Positions 49,149-59,713 of a stretch of DNA of 64,000 nucleotides are shown here, piece by piece. Source of the stretch: Clostridiaceae bacterium (GTDB lineage: Bacteria > Bacillota > Clostridia > Lachnospirales > Lachnospiraceae). A model generated the notes under the pieces. The model saw only the letters and a program-made list of their open reading frames with translations. It ran no database searches and had not been told where the DNA came from. Position numbers and translations under genes: made by a program. Position 1 is the first letter of the stretch. Every line of letters begins with the position of its first letter. The stretch lies in assembly GCA_902363735.1 (NCBI GenBank), contig CABJBA010000011.1, positions 1-64,000 on the forward strand. The letters run 5' to 3'.

Positions 49149-50270
49149 TTATAATGCGTATCTTTCGTTCTTTTCTAAAACAACTTTTATGTTATCCTGT
49201 GCTCCAATATGGGTAGTATTAGCCCGGATGGTATCCCGGCTTTCCACAATACAATTCTCAATCACTGTATTATCCCCTATGTATACGTCATTTAAAATAA
49301 TGGAATTCCGAATGACGCAGTTATTGCCTACATATACTTTTTTAAATAAAACAGAATTTTCTACTACTCCGTTGATGATACTTCCACTGGAAATCAAGCT
49401 ATTTTTAACGGCTGAACCCGGATTATACTTGGCCGGCGGCAGATCGTCAATCTTTGAATAGACCTCAGGTGACTGGCGGAAGAAGTAATCCCTTACTTCC
49501 GGCTTCAGGAAATCCATATTAGTCTTATAGTAGGAGTCCACAGAAGCAATGTTGCTCCAGTAAGAATTCATCTTATAAGCATAGATCCTCTTTAAGTTCC
49601 GGTAACGCACCAAAATATCACTCACAAAATCGTAGGAGTCTTCCATCACACAGCGCTCGATTAGTTCTATCAGCTGGCGTCTGCGTATTACATAGATTCC
49701 ACAGGAAACAGTACTGGAAGTGGCTACCATAGGTTTTTCTTCAAATTCTGTAATCCTTCCGTCTTCATTGGTCTGAACCAATCCGAAACGGGTAACGTCT
49801 TCTCCTCCATAAAGCTCAGAGCACACCACTGTGATGTCCGCTTTCTTTTCAATATGATATTCCAAAACTTTGGCATAATCCAGCTTGTAGATTCCATCAC
49901 CTGCCGCAATCACTACATAAGGCTCATGGCTGTTCTTTAAAAATGTCAGATTCTGATAGAGGGCATCAGCCGTTCCCCGGTACCAGTCACTGCTTTCTGC
50001 AGTAATGGTTGGGGTAAATACAAACAAGCCTCCCTGTTTTCTTCCAAAATCCCACCACTTAGACGAACTCAAATGCAGATGAAGGGATCTGGAATTATAC
50101 TGGGTCAAAACTGCCACGTTTTGAATATGGGAATTTGTCATATTGCTGAGGGCAAAGTCAATGCTTCGGTAGCTGCCTGCAATCGGCATAGCTGAAATCG
50201 CCCTTTTACTGGATAATTCCTTCATTCTTCTACTGTTTCCGCCTGCTAATATAATTCCTATTGCTCTCAT
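49149..50270 (-). CDS. glgD: Glucose-1-phosphate adenylyltransferase subunit GlgD
   Basis: A 373-aa GlgC paralogue that pairs with GlgC in Firmicutes. The N-terminal nucleotidyltransferase domain reads [20 protein letters not shown], in which the canonical GxGxRL loop is altered, as usual for the non-catalytic or regulatory GlgD subunit. The C-terminal left-handed beta helix has repeats ([39 protein letters not shown]). It overlaps glgC by 4 bp (ATGA), so the two are coupled. Confidence 0.93.
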   Translation of the reverse strand: MRAIGIILAGGNSRRMKELSSKRAISAMPIAGSYRSIDFALSNMTNSHIQNVAVLTQYNSRSLHLHLSSSKWWDFGRKQGGLFVFTPTITAESSDWYRGTADALYQNLTFLKNSHEPYVVIAAGDGIYKLDYAKVLEYHIEKKADITVVCSELYGGEDVTRFGLVQTNEDGRITEFEEKPMVATSSTVSCGIYVIRRRQLIELIERCVMEDSYDFVSDILVRYRNLKRIYAYKMNSYWSNIASVDSYYKTNMDFLKPEVRDYFFRQSPEVYSKIDDLPPAKYNPGSAVKNSLISSGSIINGVVENSVLFKKVYVGNNCVIRNSIILNDVYIGDNTVIENCIVESRDTIRANTTHIGAQDNIKVVLEKNERYAL

Positions 50271-51550
50271 CGCATACCACCTGCCTTTATGATGTAATCT
50301 CCGCTGGCCAGTTCTCCGCCATGGTAATCCTCTGACGTTGTCTCTCCCACGATTGCTGTGTTCTTTCCGATCTTTACATTGCCGGGCACAATTGAATTTT
50401 CTCCCACTGTCACCAGATCAAACTGATATACCTTGGGATCATATTTGCTTTCGCTGTATTCTCCGATTCCCAGCTCGGTGTTGTCCCCGATCTTTACATT
50501 TTCAGCAATAATGGCTTTGTAAACCTTGGAGTTCTCGCCCACAATGCTTTCCCGCATGATGATAGAATCCCTGACCACTGCACCCTTCTTAATAAAGACA
50601 CCTGCACCAATGACAGAATTATAGACTTCTCCGCATATCTCCGTTCCTTCTCCTATAATACTTCTGTCAATAACCGCGTCCTTTGATACATACTGAGGCG
50701 GAATGATATCACTCTTGGTATAAATCTTCCAGTATTCCTCATAAAGGTTAAACTCAGGAATAATATCAATCAGCTCCATATTGGCTTCCCAGTAAGAGCC
50801 AAGGGTACCTACATCCTTCCAGTAGCCGTTGTATTCATAGGCAAATACCCTTCCTCCTGATTCGAAGCAGTAGGGAATGATGTGCTTGCCGAAATCGCAG
50901 CCTGGAACCTCGGACATCTTGATCAGAGCGTCTCTCAGCACCTTCCAGCTGAATATGTATATTCCCATGGAAGCCAGGTTACTTCTGGGATTCTCCGGCT
51001 TCTCCTCAAATTCGGTGATCCGGTTATTCTCATCCGTAATCAGGATTCCGAACCGGCTGGCCTCTTCAATGGGCACCGGCATGGCAGCAATGGTGATATC
51101 TGCATTATTAGCTTTGTGATATTCCAGCATAACCTCATAATCCATCTTATAGATATGATCGCCTGACAATATTAAAACATATTCCGGATTGTAGGTCTCC
51201 ATATACTCCAGGTTCTGATAGATGGCGTTTGCGGTGCCTGTATACCAGTCGCTTCCCTTGCTCTTTTCATATGGCGGGAGAATGGTAACACCGCCCACAT
51301 TGCGGTCCAAATCCCACGGAATTCCAATTCCTATATGGGTATTCAAACGTAATGGCTGATACTGGGTCAGAACTCCAACCGTATCAACTCCCGAATTGAT
51401 ACAATTGCTAAGCGGGAAGTCAATGATCCGGTACTTTCCTCCAAAAGATACCGCTGGTTTAGCCACTTTCTGTGTAAGCACGCCCAAACGGCTTCCCTGT
51501 CCGCCAGCTAAAAGCATGGCAATCATTTCTTTTTTAATCACGTTTATCAC
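50267..51550 (-). CDS. glgC: Glucose-1-phosphate adenylyltransferase catalytic subunit
   Basis: A 427-aa ADP-glucose pyrophosphorylase, the committed step of glycogen synthesis. It has the catalytic loop [21 protein letters not shown] (residues 12-32), the substrate-binding FEEKPENP region, [14 protein letters not shown], and a C-terminal beta helix. GTG start at 51550? the frame opens with [16 protein letters not shown] and AGAGGTG precedes it; the inner ATG (MIAML) is less well placed. It heads glgC-glgD-spoVG, from the extended -10 promoter at 51581-51609. Confidence 0.96.
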   Translation of the reverse strand: MINVIKKEMIAMLLAGGQGSRLGVLTQKVAKPAVSFGGKYRIIDFPLSNCINSGVDTVGVLTQYQPLRLNTHIGIGIPWDLDRNVGGVTILPPYEKSKGSDWYTGTANAIYQNLEYMETYNPEYVLILSGDHIYKMDYEVMLEYHKANNADITIAAMPVPIEEASRFGILITDENNRITEFEEKPENPRSNLASMGIYIFSWKVLRDALIKMSEVPGCDFGKHIIPYCFESGGRVFAYEYNGYWKDVGTLGSYWEANMELIDIIPEFNLYEEYWKIYTKSDIIPPQYVSKDAVIDRSIIGEGTEICGEVYNSVIGAGVFIKKGAVVRDSIIMRESIVGENSKVYKAIIAENVKIGDNTELGIGEYSESKYDPKVYQFDLVTVGENSIVPGNVKIGKNTAIVGETTSEDYHGGELASGDYIIKAGGMR

Positions 51551-51580
51551 CTCTTGCTGTTAGAATTTTATTGTACTAGC

Positions 51581-51609
51581 ATTATACCATACATTTGAAG
51601 AATAGTGAA
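51581..51609 (-). promoter_or_regulatory. Promoter of glgC-glgD-spoVG
   Basis: Minus strand: -35 TTCACT (51604-51609), 17-bp spacer, perfect -10 TATAAT (51581-51586) with an extended TG one base upstream (TGGTATAAT). Confidence 0.75.
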
Positions 51610-51753
51610 CAAATTTTTAAATTATTAGGATGTTTTTTTGTGCATTTTCCGACATTATTCATGCTTCTTTTGTAACTGCACAGACTTTAAGAGATAAATA
51701 CTTATTTTCGCTACATAACTTTGTCCATATACCAGGTTTTTGTGCATCCCCCC

Positions 51754-51782
51754 TTGAATCAATAGCGAAAATACAGTATAAT
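51754..51782 (+). promoter_or_regulatory. Promoter of asnS
   Basis: -35 TTGAAT (51754-51759), 17-bp spacer, perfect -10 TATAAT (51777-51782), about 40 bp before the asnS ATG. The leader is too short for a T-box. Confidence 0.8.
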
Positions 51783-51820
51783 CTCAGTAAGTATGCCAAC
51801 ACGCAAAAGGAGAAACCATT

Positions 51821-53212
51821 ATGGATTTGACAACAGTAAGACAAATATATAAGGACAAGGAATCCTTCTTAAATACCAAAGTTACCGTAGGCGGCTGGGT
51901 GAGAAGCTTAAGAGATTCCAAGACCTTTGGATTCATTGTTCTAAATGACGGAACTTATTTTGAAACACTTCAGATTGTCTATCATGACACCATGCAAAAC
52001 TTTTCCGACATTTCAAAACTGAATATCGGAGCTGCCGTCATTGTTACCGGAACTCTGGTAGCCACACCGGAAGCGAAACAGCCCTTTGAGATCCAGGCTG
52101 AGGAAATATTGATTGAAGGCCCTTCCGCACCAGATTACCCTCTTCAGAAAAAACGCCATTCCTTTGAATATTTAAGAACCATTTCCCATCTGCGCCCCAG
52201 AACCAACACCTTTCAGGCAGTGTTCCGTGTCCGCTCTCTGATCGCCTATGCTATACACCAGTTTTTCCAGGAGAGAGACTTTGTCTATGTCCATACTCCC
52301 ATTATCACCGGAAGCGACTGCGAGGGGGCTGGAGAGATGTTCCAGGTCACTACTATGAATCTGGGAGATATTCCAAAGACTCAAGAGGGGGCTGTTGACT
52401 TTTCCCAGGATTTCTTCGGAAAACCTACCAACTTAACAGTCAGCGGCCAGCTTAACGGAGAAACCTATGCCATGGCATTCCGCAACATCTATACCTTTGG
52501 ACCCACTTTCCGTGCAGAAAATTCCAACACCACACGCCATGCGGCTGAATTCTGGATGATTGAGCCTGAGATGGCATTTGCTGATTTAAACGATGACATG
52601 GAGCTGGCAGAAGCCATGTTAAAATACATCATCCGTTTTGTTCTGGAGCACGCTCCAGAGGAGATGAGCTTCTTTAACCAATTTGTGGACAAGGGTCTTT
52701 TGGACCGCTTAAACCATGTGCTTAATTCTGAATTCGCACATGTGACTTATACCGAAGCCATTGAGCTGTTGGAAAAGCACAATACAGAGTTCGATTATAA
52801 GGTATCCTGGGGATGCGATCTGCAGACAGAGCATGAGCGTTATCTGACAGAGGAGCTGTATAAAAAGCCTGTTTTCGTCACTGACTATCCAAAGGAGATC
52901 AAGGCTTTCTATATGAAGCTGAATCCCGATGGAAAGACTGTGGCTGCTGTAGATTGTCTGGTTCCCGGAATCGGTGAGATCATCGGCGGAAGCCAGCGTG
53001 AGGACAATTACCAGAAGCTGGTGGAGCGCATGGAGGAATCCGGCCTTAATAAAGAAGATTATGAGTTTTATCTTGACTTAAGAAAATACGGTTCTACCCG
53101 TCACGCAGGTTTTGGCTTAGGCTTTGAGCGCTGCGTCATGTATCTGACCGGAATGGGCAACATCCGGGACGTAGTTCCTTTCCCGAGAACTGTTAACAAC
53201 TGTGAACTTTAA
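51821..53212 (+). CDS. asnS: Asparagine--tRNA ligase
   Basis: A 463-aa class IIb synthetase. The N-terminal OB-fold anticodon-binding domain ([25 protein letters not shown], residues about 21-45) is followed by the catalytic core: motif 2 ([26 protein letters not shown]) and motif 3 ([22 protein letters not shown]), plus an AsnRS-type [15 protein letters not shown]. It charges tRNA-Asn directly. It is monocistronic with a promoter at 51754-51782 and a terminator at 53219-53255. Confidence 0.97.
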   Translation: MDLTTVRQIYKDKESFLNTKVTVGGWVRSLRDSKTFGFIVLNDGTYFETLQIVYHDTMQNFSDISKLNIGAAVIVTGTLVATPEAKQPFEIQAEEILIEGPSAPDYPLQKKRHSFEYLRTISHLRPRTNTFQAVFRVRSLIAYAIHQFFQERDFVYVHTPIITGSDCEGAGEMFQVTTMNLGDIPKTQEGAVDFSQDFFGKPTNLTVSGQLNGETYAMAFRNIYTFGPTFRAENSNTTRHAAEFWMIEPEMAFADLNDDMELAEAMLKYIIRFVLEHAPEEMSFFNQFVDKGLLDRLNHVLNSEFAHVTYTEAIELLEKHNTEFDYKVSWGCDLQTEHERYLTEELYKKPVFVTDYPKEIKAFYMKLNPDGKTVAAVDCLVPGIGEIIGGSQREDNYQKLVERMEESGLNKEDYEFYLDLRKYGSTRHAGFGLGFERCVMYLTGMGNIRDVVPFPRTVNNCEL

Positions 53213-53218
53213 TCTGTG

Positions 53219-53255
53219 AAACAAATTCCCTTCCTTACCGGTAGGGAATTTGTTT
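53219..53255 (+). terminator. Terminator after asnS
   Basis: Arms AAACAAATTCCCT (53219-53231) and AGGGAATTTGTTT (53243-53255), 13 bp, with a T-rich 3' side. It lies directly upstream of the next gene. Confidence 0.82.
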
Positions 53256-53288
53256 ACAATTAAACCGGAGTACAGCGAGGTAATAACA

Positions 53289-54359
53289 ATGAAATTCATA
53301 CATATTGCAGATGTTCACTGGGGGATGAGTCCGGACAGCGACAAGCCGTGGAGCAAGGAAAGGTGCCAGGATATTAAGGACACTTTTGCAAAAGCTGTGA
53401 CCCAGGCAAAGTTTCTGGAGGCAGACTGCCTTTTTATATCCGGAGACTTATTTCACCGCCAGCCTCTTGCCAGGGACTTAAAAGAAGTGAATTATTTGTT
53501 TTCTACCATACCCACTGTTCATGTGGTCTTGATTGCAGGCAATCATGACCGTATCAGAAGTAATTCCGCCCTTTTAAGCTTTACCTGGGCTCCCAATGTA
53601 ACCTACCTCATGGAAAAAGAGCTGGAAAACATATATTTTAAGGAGATTAACACGGAAGTCTATGGTTTCAGCTATCATTCCGCTGAAATTCCGGAAAACC
53701 GGCTGGACCATTTAAAGGTGCCCAACAACGGGCGCATCCATGTTCTTTTGGGCCATGGAGGAGATGCCAACCACATCCCCTTTGATAAAGGCGCTATGAG
53801 CAGCCTAGATTTCTCTTACATTGCTCTGGGACATATCCACCGCCCAGAAATCCTACTGGAAAACAGAATGGCCTTTGCAGGCTCTTTAGAGCCTCTGGAC
53901 AAGACAGAGTCCGGCCCTCATGGAATGATGGTGGGAGAGATCAACGAAGTGACCCGTATGGTGACTTCATTAAGGTTTATTCCTCTTGCAAAACTTCAGT
54001 ATATCTCTCTGGCAGTCAACGTGACCACTGCTACCACCAACACGGAACTGGCAATGAAAATCACGCAGGAAATTCAGAGCAGGGGAACGGAAAATATCTT
54101 TCGCTTCCGCATCCGGGGAATGAGGGATCCAGATATTTCTTTTGACTTAGAAATGCTCTCTACCCGGTTTAAGATCATGGAAATCATCGATGAATCCGAG
54201 CCTCAGTATGACTTTTCCGCCTTGTTTGCAGAACACCCCAGCGATATGATAGGCTTCTTTATCCAGGCCCTTCAAAAGCCGGAGATGAGTCCGGTGGAGA
54301 AAAAGGCCCTTCATTACGGCATCAATGCCTTGCTTCGCACAACAGACGAGAGGAGCTGA
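53289..54359 (+). CDS. yhaO: DNA repair exonuclease, SbcD/YhaO-like
   Basis: About 356 aa of a calcineurin-like metallophosphoesterase. The five motifs of the Mre11/SbcD family are visible: HIADVHWGMSP, FISGDLFHR, AGNHDR, LGHGGDAN and YIALGHIHRPE. A C-terminal capping domain follows. The start at 53289 (MKFIHIADVHWG) is preferred, with GAGGT 8 nt upstream. It is 3 bp upstream of the large AAA ATPase gene; the pair matches Bacillus yhaO-yhaN, an Mre11-Rad50-like nuclease complex. Confidence 0.9.
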   Translation: MKFIHIADVHWGMSPDSDKPWSKERCQDIKDTFAKAVTQAKFLEADCLFISGDLFHRQPLARDLKEVNYLFSTIPTVHVVLIAGNHDRIRSNSALLSFTWAPNVTYLMEKELENIYFKEINTEVYGFSYHSAEIPENRLDHLKVPNNGRIHVLLGHGGDANHIPFDKGAMSSLDFSYIALGHIHRPEILLENRMAFAGSLEPLDKTESGPHGMMVGEINEVTRMVTSLRFIPLAKLQYISLAVNVTTATTNTELAMKITQEIQSRGTENIFRFRIRGMRDPDISFDLEMLSTRFKIMEIIDESEPQYDFSALFAEHPSDMIGFFIQALQKPEMSPVEKKALHYGINALLRTTDERS

Positions 54360-54362
54360 CCC

Positions 54363-56225
54363 ATGAAAATACTGGATATCTATATCAACGGCTTCGGAAA
54401 ATTCAACGGAAGAAATCTCTCTTTCCGGGATGGACTTAACATTGTCTATGGCAAAAATGAAGCTGGCAAATCCACCATACACACGTTTATCCGGGGTATG
54501 CTTTTCGGCATTGAGCGCCAGCGGGGACGTGCTTCTAAAAATGACCTTTATACCAAATACGAGCCCTGGGAAAACAGCGGCACTTATGAGGGGCAGATAC
54601 GGCTGGAGCATAAAGAGCATGTTTACCGGATTGAGCGTACTTTCCAAAAGAACAAAAAGGAATTTAAAATTGTAGATGAAACCGCCGGAAGGGAAGTGGA
54701 GCCCACCAAGGCCTTTTTAGACGATCTGCTGTGCGGGTTAAGTGAAGCCGCCTACATCAATACAGTCAGCATCGGACAGTTAAAAAGCGCCACTGACGAA
54801 GGAATGGTATCTGAATTAAAAAATTACATTGCCAACCTAAATACTACTGGAAATTTATCCCTTAATATTACAAAAGCCGCGGCTCTTTTAAAGTCCCAGA
54901 GAAAGGAACTGGAAGCTCAGATGGTTCCAGAAGCTGCCCGCACGTACACTTCTCTTTTAAGCGAGATCAGAAATACTGAAAAAGAAATTTCTTCTCCAGA
55001 ATATGAAAACCTGATTCAGACTTACCAGAAGCGGCGTTCCGAGGTGAAAACCACCTTAGAAGACCGGCAGAAGGAAAAGGAAGAGCTGCTTCAAAAAGTT
55101 GCAAGAGGACGGCAGATGCTGACCAGCAATCAGTTTTCCGATCAGGAATCCATTCACGCTTACTCTGAAAAGGCTCAGAAATCTTTTGACGAGTACATGG
55201 ATTCAAAAATTTCCTGCGGGAAAAAGCCCCGGAAGATCTGTTCCGTTCTCTCTCTGGTTATTGCCACTCTGCTCTTAGGCTGCACCGGAGTCCTGTACTA
55301 TCTGGGGGAATCCAATTACTTTACAGCCTATTACGGACTGGATCTTATTCTTTTAGTAGGACTTTTTATCGGGGCTGCCATTATATTTTATCTCATCGGT
55401 CTGATTCTCTTTCTCCGGATGAGGCACAGCCAGAAAGATATGGAAATGAGTGCCAAGATTCTTCAGGAAATTCTGTCCAGGCATCTGGGAAATACAGATA
55501 TCTCTGAGGACGCCATGAGAGCTTTTCAGGCCAGGATGGCGGAATTCAACCGTCTCTGCACGGCTGTCACGAAATCAGAGGCCGCAATCCTGCAAAAAGC
55601 GTCTGAGATTGAACAGCTTCAAAAGGAACAGGAAGGCTGTGGGGAATCCATTGAAAAGCAGCAGAAAAGTCAGTGGGAGCTGGAAAAAAAGCTGGAGCAT
55701 TTATCCAGTTGTAAAACCCAGGCCGAAGGACTGAAACACATCTTAGAGGAAAATGACCGTATTAGGGAGGAAGTATCCTCCATTGATCTGGCCCTGGAAA
55801 CCATGACCAGTCTCTCTTCCTCCATCCGCGATTCTTTTGGACTGTATTTGAATAAGACTGCCTCCGATTTAATTGCCGGAATTACAGGCGGAATTTACAC
55901 CAGCATGAGTGTGGATGAAAACCTTAATGTATTTTTAAATACAAGAACCAAACTGGTTCCATTGGAACAGGTCAGCAGCGGTACCATGGACCAGGTGTAT
56001 CTGGCTCTCCGTCTGGCAGCATCTTCTTTAGTTCAGGAAAACACCGGGCGGATGCCCTTTATCTTCGACGACAGCTTTGTGCTGTATGACGACGACAGAC
56101 TTCGTACTGCTTTAAAATGGCTGATAAACACTTATTCTGATCAGATCATCATTTTCACCTGTCATCAGAGAGAAGCTCAGATGCTGACCGCAAATTTGAT
56201 TCCTTATCATCTGGTAGAAATTTAA
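54363..56225 (+). CDS. yhaN: SbcC/Rad50-like AAA ATPase, YhaN family
   Basis: A 620-aa ABC-type ATPase. Walker A is YGKNEAGKSTIHTFIRG (about residues 29-45). Long coiled-coil segments lie at about 170-280 and 360-480, interrupted by two hydrophobic helices (VLSLVIATLLLGCTGVLYYLG and LDLILLVGLFIGAAIIFYLIGLILFL, about 296-350), as in membrane-tethered YhaN proteins. The C-terminal half-site has VSSGTMDQVYLALRLA (signature) and MPFIFDDSFVLYDD (Walker B). It partners the exonuclease encoded 3 bp upstream. Role: DNA end processing or repair, possibly at the membrane. Confidence 0.9.
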   Translation: MKILDIYINGFGKFNGRNLSFRDGLNIVYGKNEAGKSTIHTFIRGMLFGIERQRGRASKNDLYTKYEPWENSGTYEGQIRLEHKEHVYRIERTFQKNKKEFKIVDETAGREVEPTKAFLDDLLCGLSEAAYINTVSIGQLKSATDEGMVSELKNYIANLNTTGNLSLNITKAAALLKSQRKELEAQMVPEAARTYTSLLSEIRNTEKEISSPEYENLIQTYQKRRSEVKTTLEDRQKEKEELLQKVARGRQMLTSNQFSDQESIHAYSEKAQKSFDEYMDSKISCGKKPRKICSVLSLVIATLLLGCTGVLYYLGESNYFTAYYGLDLILLVGLFIGAAIIFYLIGLILFLRMRHSQKDMEMSAKILQEILSRHLGNTDISEDAMRAFQARMAEFNRLCTAVTKSEAAILQKASEIEQLQKEQEGCGESIEKQQKSQWELEKKLEHLSSCKTQAEGLKHILEENDRIREEVSSIDLALETMTSLSSSIRDSFGLYLNKTASDLIAGITGGIYTSMSVDENLNVFLNTRTKLVPLEQVSSGTMDQVYLALRLAASSLVQENTGRMPFIFDDSFVLYDDDRLRTALKWLINTYSDQIIIFTCHQREAQMLTANLIPYHLVEI

Positions 56226-56242
56226 TCATCCAAAAAACATGG

Positions 56243-56293
56243 AAACAGGCACCTTAAAGCTATTTTTACGACTTAGCTTTAAGGTGCCTGTTT
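56243..56293. terminator. Bidirectional terminator, 19-bp stem
   Basis: Perfect arms AAACAGGCACCTTAAAGCT (56243-56261) and AGCTTTAAGGTGCCTGTTT (56275-56293) between the convergent yhaN and PRPP synthetase genes. Confidence 0.9.
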
Positions 56294-56317
56294 ATGTTGC
56301 CTGAACAGAGGATTTTC

Positions 56318-57496
56318 TTACCTGTCTCCGGCTCTGTAACGCTCCAGAATGCGGTTAATTCTGCCGGTTGGATTCAGCAGTTCGCTTAAGGAGGCATCAT
56401 GGTTTAAATTATCTATAATGAGCGCAATGTATTTGCTCATATCCACATCAATATAATAAGGTCTGGAAAGAAGATCCGGGGTCTGGTATACCAGGTTGGT
56501 AGTCAGTATCCGGTCAATAAGTCCCTTTTCATAATATTCGTCAAACTTTGCAAGGCCGTTTGTAAAGAGTCCGAAGGTAGCGCAGACAAATACCTTTCTG
56601 GCTTTCCTTCTCTTAAGCTCTTTGGCCACATCAAGCATACTTTCTCCGGAAGAGATCATATCGTCAACAATGATCACATCCTTACCCTCTACACTGCTTC
56701 CCAGGAATTCATGAGCAACAATAGGGTTGCGTCCATTGACTACCTGAGTGTAATCCCGGCGCTTATAGAACATACCCATGTCAAGACCAAGAACGTTTGC
56801 AAAATATACAGCACGTCCCATACCGCCTTCATCAGGGCTGATGACCATCATATGATCGTTGTCAATTTCCAGCTCCTTTTCTTCCTTTAACAAGTACTTG
56901 ATAAACTGATAAATGGGCTGAACTGTCTCGAAACCTTTTAAGGGAATGGCATTCTGCACTCTTGGGTCATGGGCATCAAACGTGATAATATTTTCCACAC
57001 CCATATTCACCAGTTCCTGAAGAGCCAGAGCACAGTCCAAGGATTCTCTGCTTGTCCTCTTGTGCTGTCTGCTTTCATATAAGAAGGGCATGATCACATT
57101 GATTCTGCGGGCTTTTCCTGCGGAAGCTGCGATCAGACGCTTTAAATCCTGAAAATGATCATCAGGTGACATGTGATTGGTCATTCCGCACAGGGAATAG
57201 GTAAGGCTGTAATTGCATACATCTACCATAAAATAGAGATCATCTCCACGCACTGACTCCTGCAGAGCGCCTTTTGCCTCTCCAGTTCCAAATCTGGAGG
57301 TCTTGGCCCCAATGATATAGGAATCCCTCTGATAACCCGAAAAAGCAAGGGTAGATTTATGCTCGCTCTCCCTCTCATACCTCCAGGCCACCAGATAATC
57401 GTTGACCTTGTTTCCTATTTCCTTGCAACTCATAAGCGGCACCAGACCAAGAGGGCCTACGGGAATGGTCTCTATAATCTTCTCTTCGTAAAGCAT
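56318..57496 (-). CDS. prs: Ribose-phosphate pyrophosphokinase
   Basis: About 392 aa. It makes PRPP from ribose-5-phosphate and ATP for nucleotide, His and Trp synthesis. Motifs: ESRQHKRTSRESLDC (flexible catalytic loop region), TFDAHDPRVQNA (divalent-metal site), ISPDEGGMGRA and the PRPP-binding loop DVIIVDDMISSGESML. It is longer than the usual 315 aa, as in many Clostridia that carry this variant with N- and C-terminal extensions. The start is ATG 57496 (MLYEEKIIE), with GGAGG 8 nt upstream, rather than the earlier TTG. It is about 80 bp downstream of dnaI. Confidence 0.92.
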   Translation of the reverse strand: MLYEEKIIETIPVGPLGLVPLMSCKEIGNKVNDYLVAWRYERESEHKSTLAFSGYQRDSYIIGAKTSRFGTGEAKGALQESVRGDDLYFMVDVCNYSLTYSLCGMTNHMSPDDHFQDLKRLIAASAGKARRINVIMPFLYESRQHKRTSRESLDCALALQELVNMGVENIITFDAHDPRVQNAIPLKGFETVQPIYQFIKYLLKEEKELEIDNDHMMVISPDEGGMGRAVYFANVLGLDMGMFYKRRDYTQVVNGRNPIVAHEFLGSSVEGKDVIIVDDMISSGESMLDVAKELKRRKARKVFVCATFGLFTNGLAKFDEYYEKGLIDRILTTNLVYQTPDLLSRPYYIDVDMSKYIALIIDNLNHDASLSELLNPTGRINRILERYRAGDR

Positions 57497-57577
57497 TATT
57501 TTTTCCTCCAACGTATTCAATTGCCTTGCAACGGTTCTTTTATATCATTAAGTGAGTCATTAGTCAAGGCTATCAGC

Positions 57578-58564
57578 TTATTTTGCCTTCTTCCTGATGC
57601 GGATATCATCGCCGTAAAGAGGAATCACAGTATAACGGCTGATCAGCCTGGAGGTCACACGTTCCGTATAGCGGTCCCGCAGCTCATTCATGGGATGATT
57701 GGTGGAAATAATAGTGGACTTTGAGGAATTGAGTCGTTCATTGATACAGTAAAACAGTTCAGAGGAAGTAAAACTGTTATTCAACTCTGTTCCCAGATCA
57801 TCAATGATCAGAAGATCACAGTCTAAAATGTACTGGTACATGCCTTTCATGTCTTCCTCATTCTGGTAATCAAACCGGTTTTTGGAAAACACTTCAAATA
57901 AATCATTGGCAGACAGGTAAATAACGGAATAGTACTGGTCCATCAGCTCCTTTGCTATGCAGTTGGTAAGAAAGGTCTTTCCAACTCCTGTAGGGCCTGT
58001 AAACAGCAGATTTCCATGGTCTTTTGAAAATCCTTTTACAAAGTTCCGGCAGATTTCCACCACCTGTCCCATATATTGCTTTACGGTCCGGTTAAGAACC
58101 GCCATCACCCGGGTATCGTCAAAATACTCATAGGAAAAGGTATTAAAGTTTTCAACAGCAACAATTCCTTCAATATTTGACTGAGCATAAAGATATTTCA
58201 TCTCTGACTGGCGGAAGCAGTGACACTTCTTTCCAACTGCATATCCCGTATCCCTGCAGTCAGAGCACCGGTATCTCATCTCCATATGATCCGAAGGGAA
58301 GCCTGCTGACTTTAAAAGCACGCTTTTTTGTTCCCTTAGGTCTGCAAGCTCGCTCCGCATCTCCTTAAGGGCTTCCTGATCTCCTTCTAACAATCTGCGG
58401 GCGCTGACCACTGCCCTGGTGCTGATGGAGTCATCAAGCTCCTTCATAACCGGAATTCTGCCATACACTTGTGTAATACGTTCTTCCTGCTCATGGCGGT
58501 TTTTAAACTGCTGCTGCCCGTAGGCCCGCATGATAGCATCGTATTGTGAATTGCTCAGAGCCAT
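57578..58564 (-). CDS. DnaI/DnaC-type helicase-loading ATPase
   Basis: A 328-aa protein. The N-terminal helical region includes a four-Cys zinc-binding site (YRCSDCRDTGYAVGKKCHCF, about residues 97-116). The AAA+ domain has Walker A LLFTGPTGVGKTFLTN (about 185-200) and Walker B CDLLIIDDLGTEL. The C-terminal arginine-finger region contains ISTNHPMNELRDRYTERVTSRL. It is the DnaI/IstB-type loader of the replicative helicase. It lies 29 bp downstream of the dnaD gene and is likely co-transcribed with it, a primosome operon. Confidence 0.93.
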   Translation of the reverse strand: MALSNSQYDAIMRAYGQQQFKNRHEQEERITQVYGRIPVMKELDDSISTRAVVSARRLLEGDQEALKEMRSELADLREQKSVLLKSAGFPSDHMEMRYRCSDCRDTGYAVGKKCHCFRQSEMKYLYAQSNIEGIVAVENFNTFSYEYFDDTRVMAVLNRTVKQYMGQVVEICRNFVKGFSKDHGNLLFTGPTGVGKTFLTNCIAKELMDQYYSVIYLSANDLFEVFSKNRFDYQNEEDMKGMYQYILDCDLLIIDDLGTELNNSFTSSELFYCINERLNSSKSTIISTNHPMNELRDRYTERVTSRLISRYTVIPLYGDDIRIRKKAK

Positions 58565-58593
58565 AATTTCCTCCTTCCATACACCTTGGTATA

Positions 58594-59655
58594 CTACTGA
58601 TCTGTAAACTGCTGCAATACCAGCGCATCATAATCGATCTCTCTTTGAGGAAAATTCTGGAACTGGTTCTGCCCGCCTTTCCCCTTTGCAGGAGAAGCCT
58701 GCTTATAGGTTCCGGCTTTGCCCTCAGATTCCGTCCTTTTTCCTCCCTTTGTATCTCCGTTTCTAATTCGGTCTGCATGCTGTTCGTCCAGCTTTTTCAC
58801 CTCTTCCAGGGAACGGACTCCTGCCTTTTTCCAGCCCTCCAGGATCTTGTCTGCATACTGGAAGCTGGGAGAGTGGGTGGTGGCCAGGGTCCTGTTGCAG
58901 GCTTCCATTACCAGCTCCCTGGCAAAGCCATAGGATTTAAACCACCGATCCATAAAGCCCCGTTCCAAATCTCCCGGCTTCCTGTCATTGAGTCCAAATG
59001 CCTTCATAACGGCAAAGGAATCCTTGGAAAAGGAAACAGCATGGCTTTTGGCTTCTTCGACAGTCCGAAATCCCTTTTCATGCCAGCTTATGGCTACAGT
59101 CTCAATGTAACGGATGCTGCTGTGCCCACCCTGGACACAGTATTCCACCACATACTCCAAAAGCTCTGCCGGCATGGAAAGCCCATCATAGAGATAGGCA
59201 AAGACCTCGCATTCTCTCTGGGTAAATACCTTGTTCATATATTTCTGAGCAATATAAAGAAGCTGGGAAAAGTCTTCATCTCCGGCAAGGCTGCTGATCT
59301 TATCAGGGGAATAAGAAGGGCGTTTCATAGGTACTTCCGGGGATCTATGAGAGGAAGTCGTGCCTGCAGCACAGGCTGTCTCCGAAATAGCGGGAGATGC
59401 CTCCGGCTTTTGAGAGAGATCTTCCACTAAAACGCCAGCCTTTTTCCAATAAGATAACGCCCGTGTCACATCCGATTCCGTATGGTTTAAGGCATCGGCA
59501 ATCATGGAAATGGTTACTTCTTCGCCTTCGTGACGCATTAAGTATAGGTATGCTTTTACATACTCTCCATTAACACCTGCCATATGTACGTCAATAAAAT
59601 CGTTGGATATTATGGTTGCGTTTATCTTAAAGCTGCTTTTTATATTCACTGACAT
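58594..59655 (-). CDS. DnaD-domain replication initiation protein
   Basis: About 353 aa. An N-terminal winged-helix DDBH1-type region (FIDVHMAGVNGEYVKAYLYLMR, then MIADALNHTESDVTRALSYWKKAG) is followed by a Ser/Pro-rich linker and two tandem DnaD/DDBH2 domains: LLEYVVEYCVQGGHSSIRYIETVAISW and ELVMEACNRTLATTHSPSFQYADKILEGWKKAG, each ending in a W-containing motif. A basic disordered tail follows. The start is ATG 59655 (MSVNIKSSF) after GCGAGG; the frame stays open upstream through a palindromic element, but that part is not DnaD-like. It is expected to work with the DnaI-type loader in primosome assembly. Confidence 0.88.
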   Translation of the reverse strand: MSVNIKSSFKINATIISNDFIDVHMAGVNGEYVKAYLYLMRHEGEEVTISMIADALNHTESDVTRALSYWKKAGVLVEDLSQKPEASPAISETACAAGTTSSHRSPEVPMKRPSYSPDKISSLAGDEDFSQLLYIAQKYMNKVFTQRECEVFAYLYDGLSMPAELLEYVVEYCVQGGHSSIRYIETVAISWHEKGFRTVEEAKSHAVSFSKDSFAVMKAFGLNDRKPGDLERGFMDRWFKSYGFARELVMEACNRTLATTHSPSFQYADKILEGWKKAGVRSLEEVKKLDEQHADRIRNGDTKGGKRTESEGKAGTYKQASPAKGKGGQNQFQNFPQREIDYDALVLQQFTDQ

Positions 59656-59713
59656 AACCTCGCTTTTTGTATTGCTGGTTCGTTCTCCACTGGTCCGCTG
59701 GTCGGCAGTGCAA

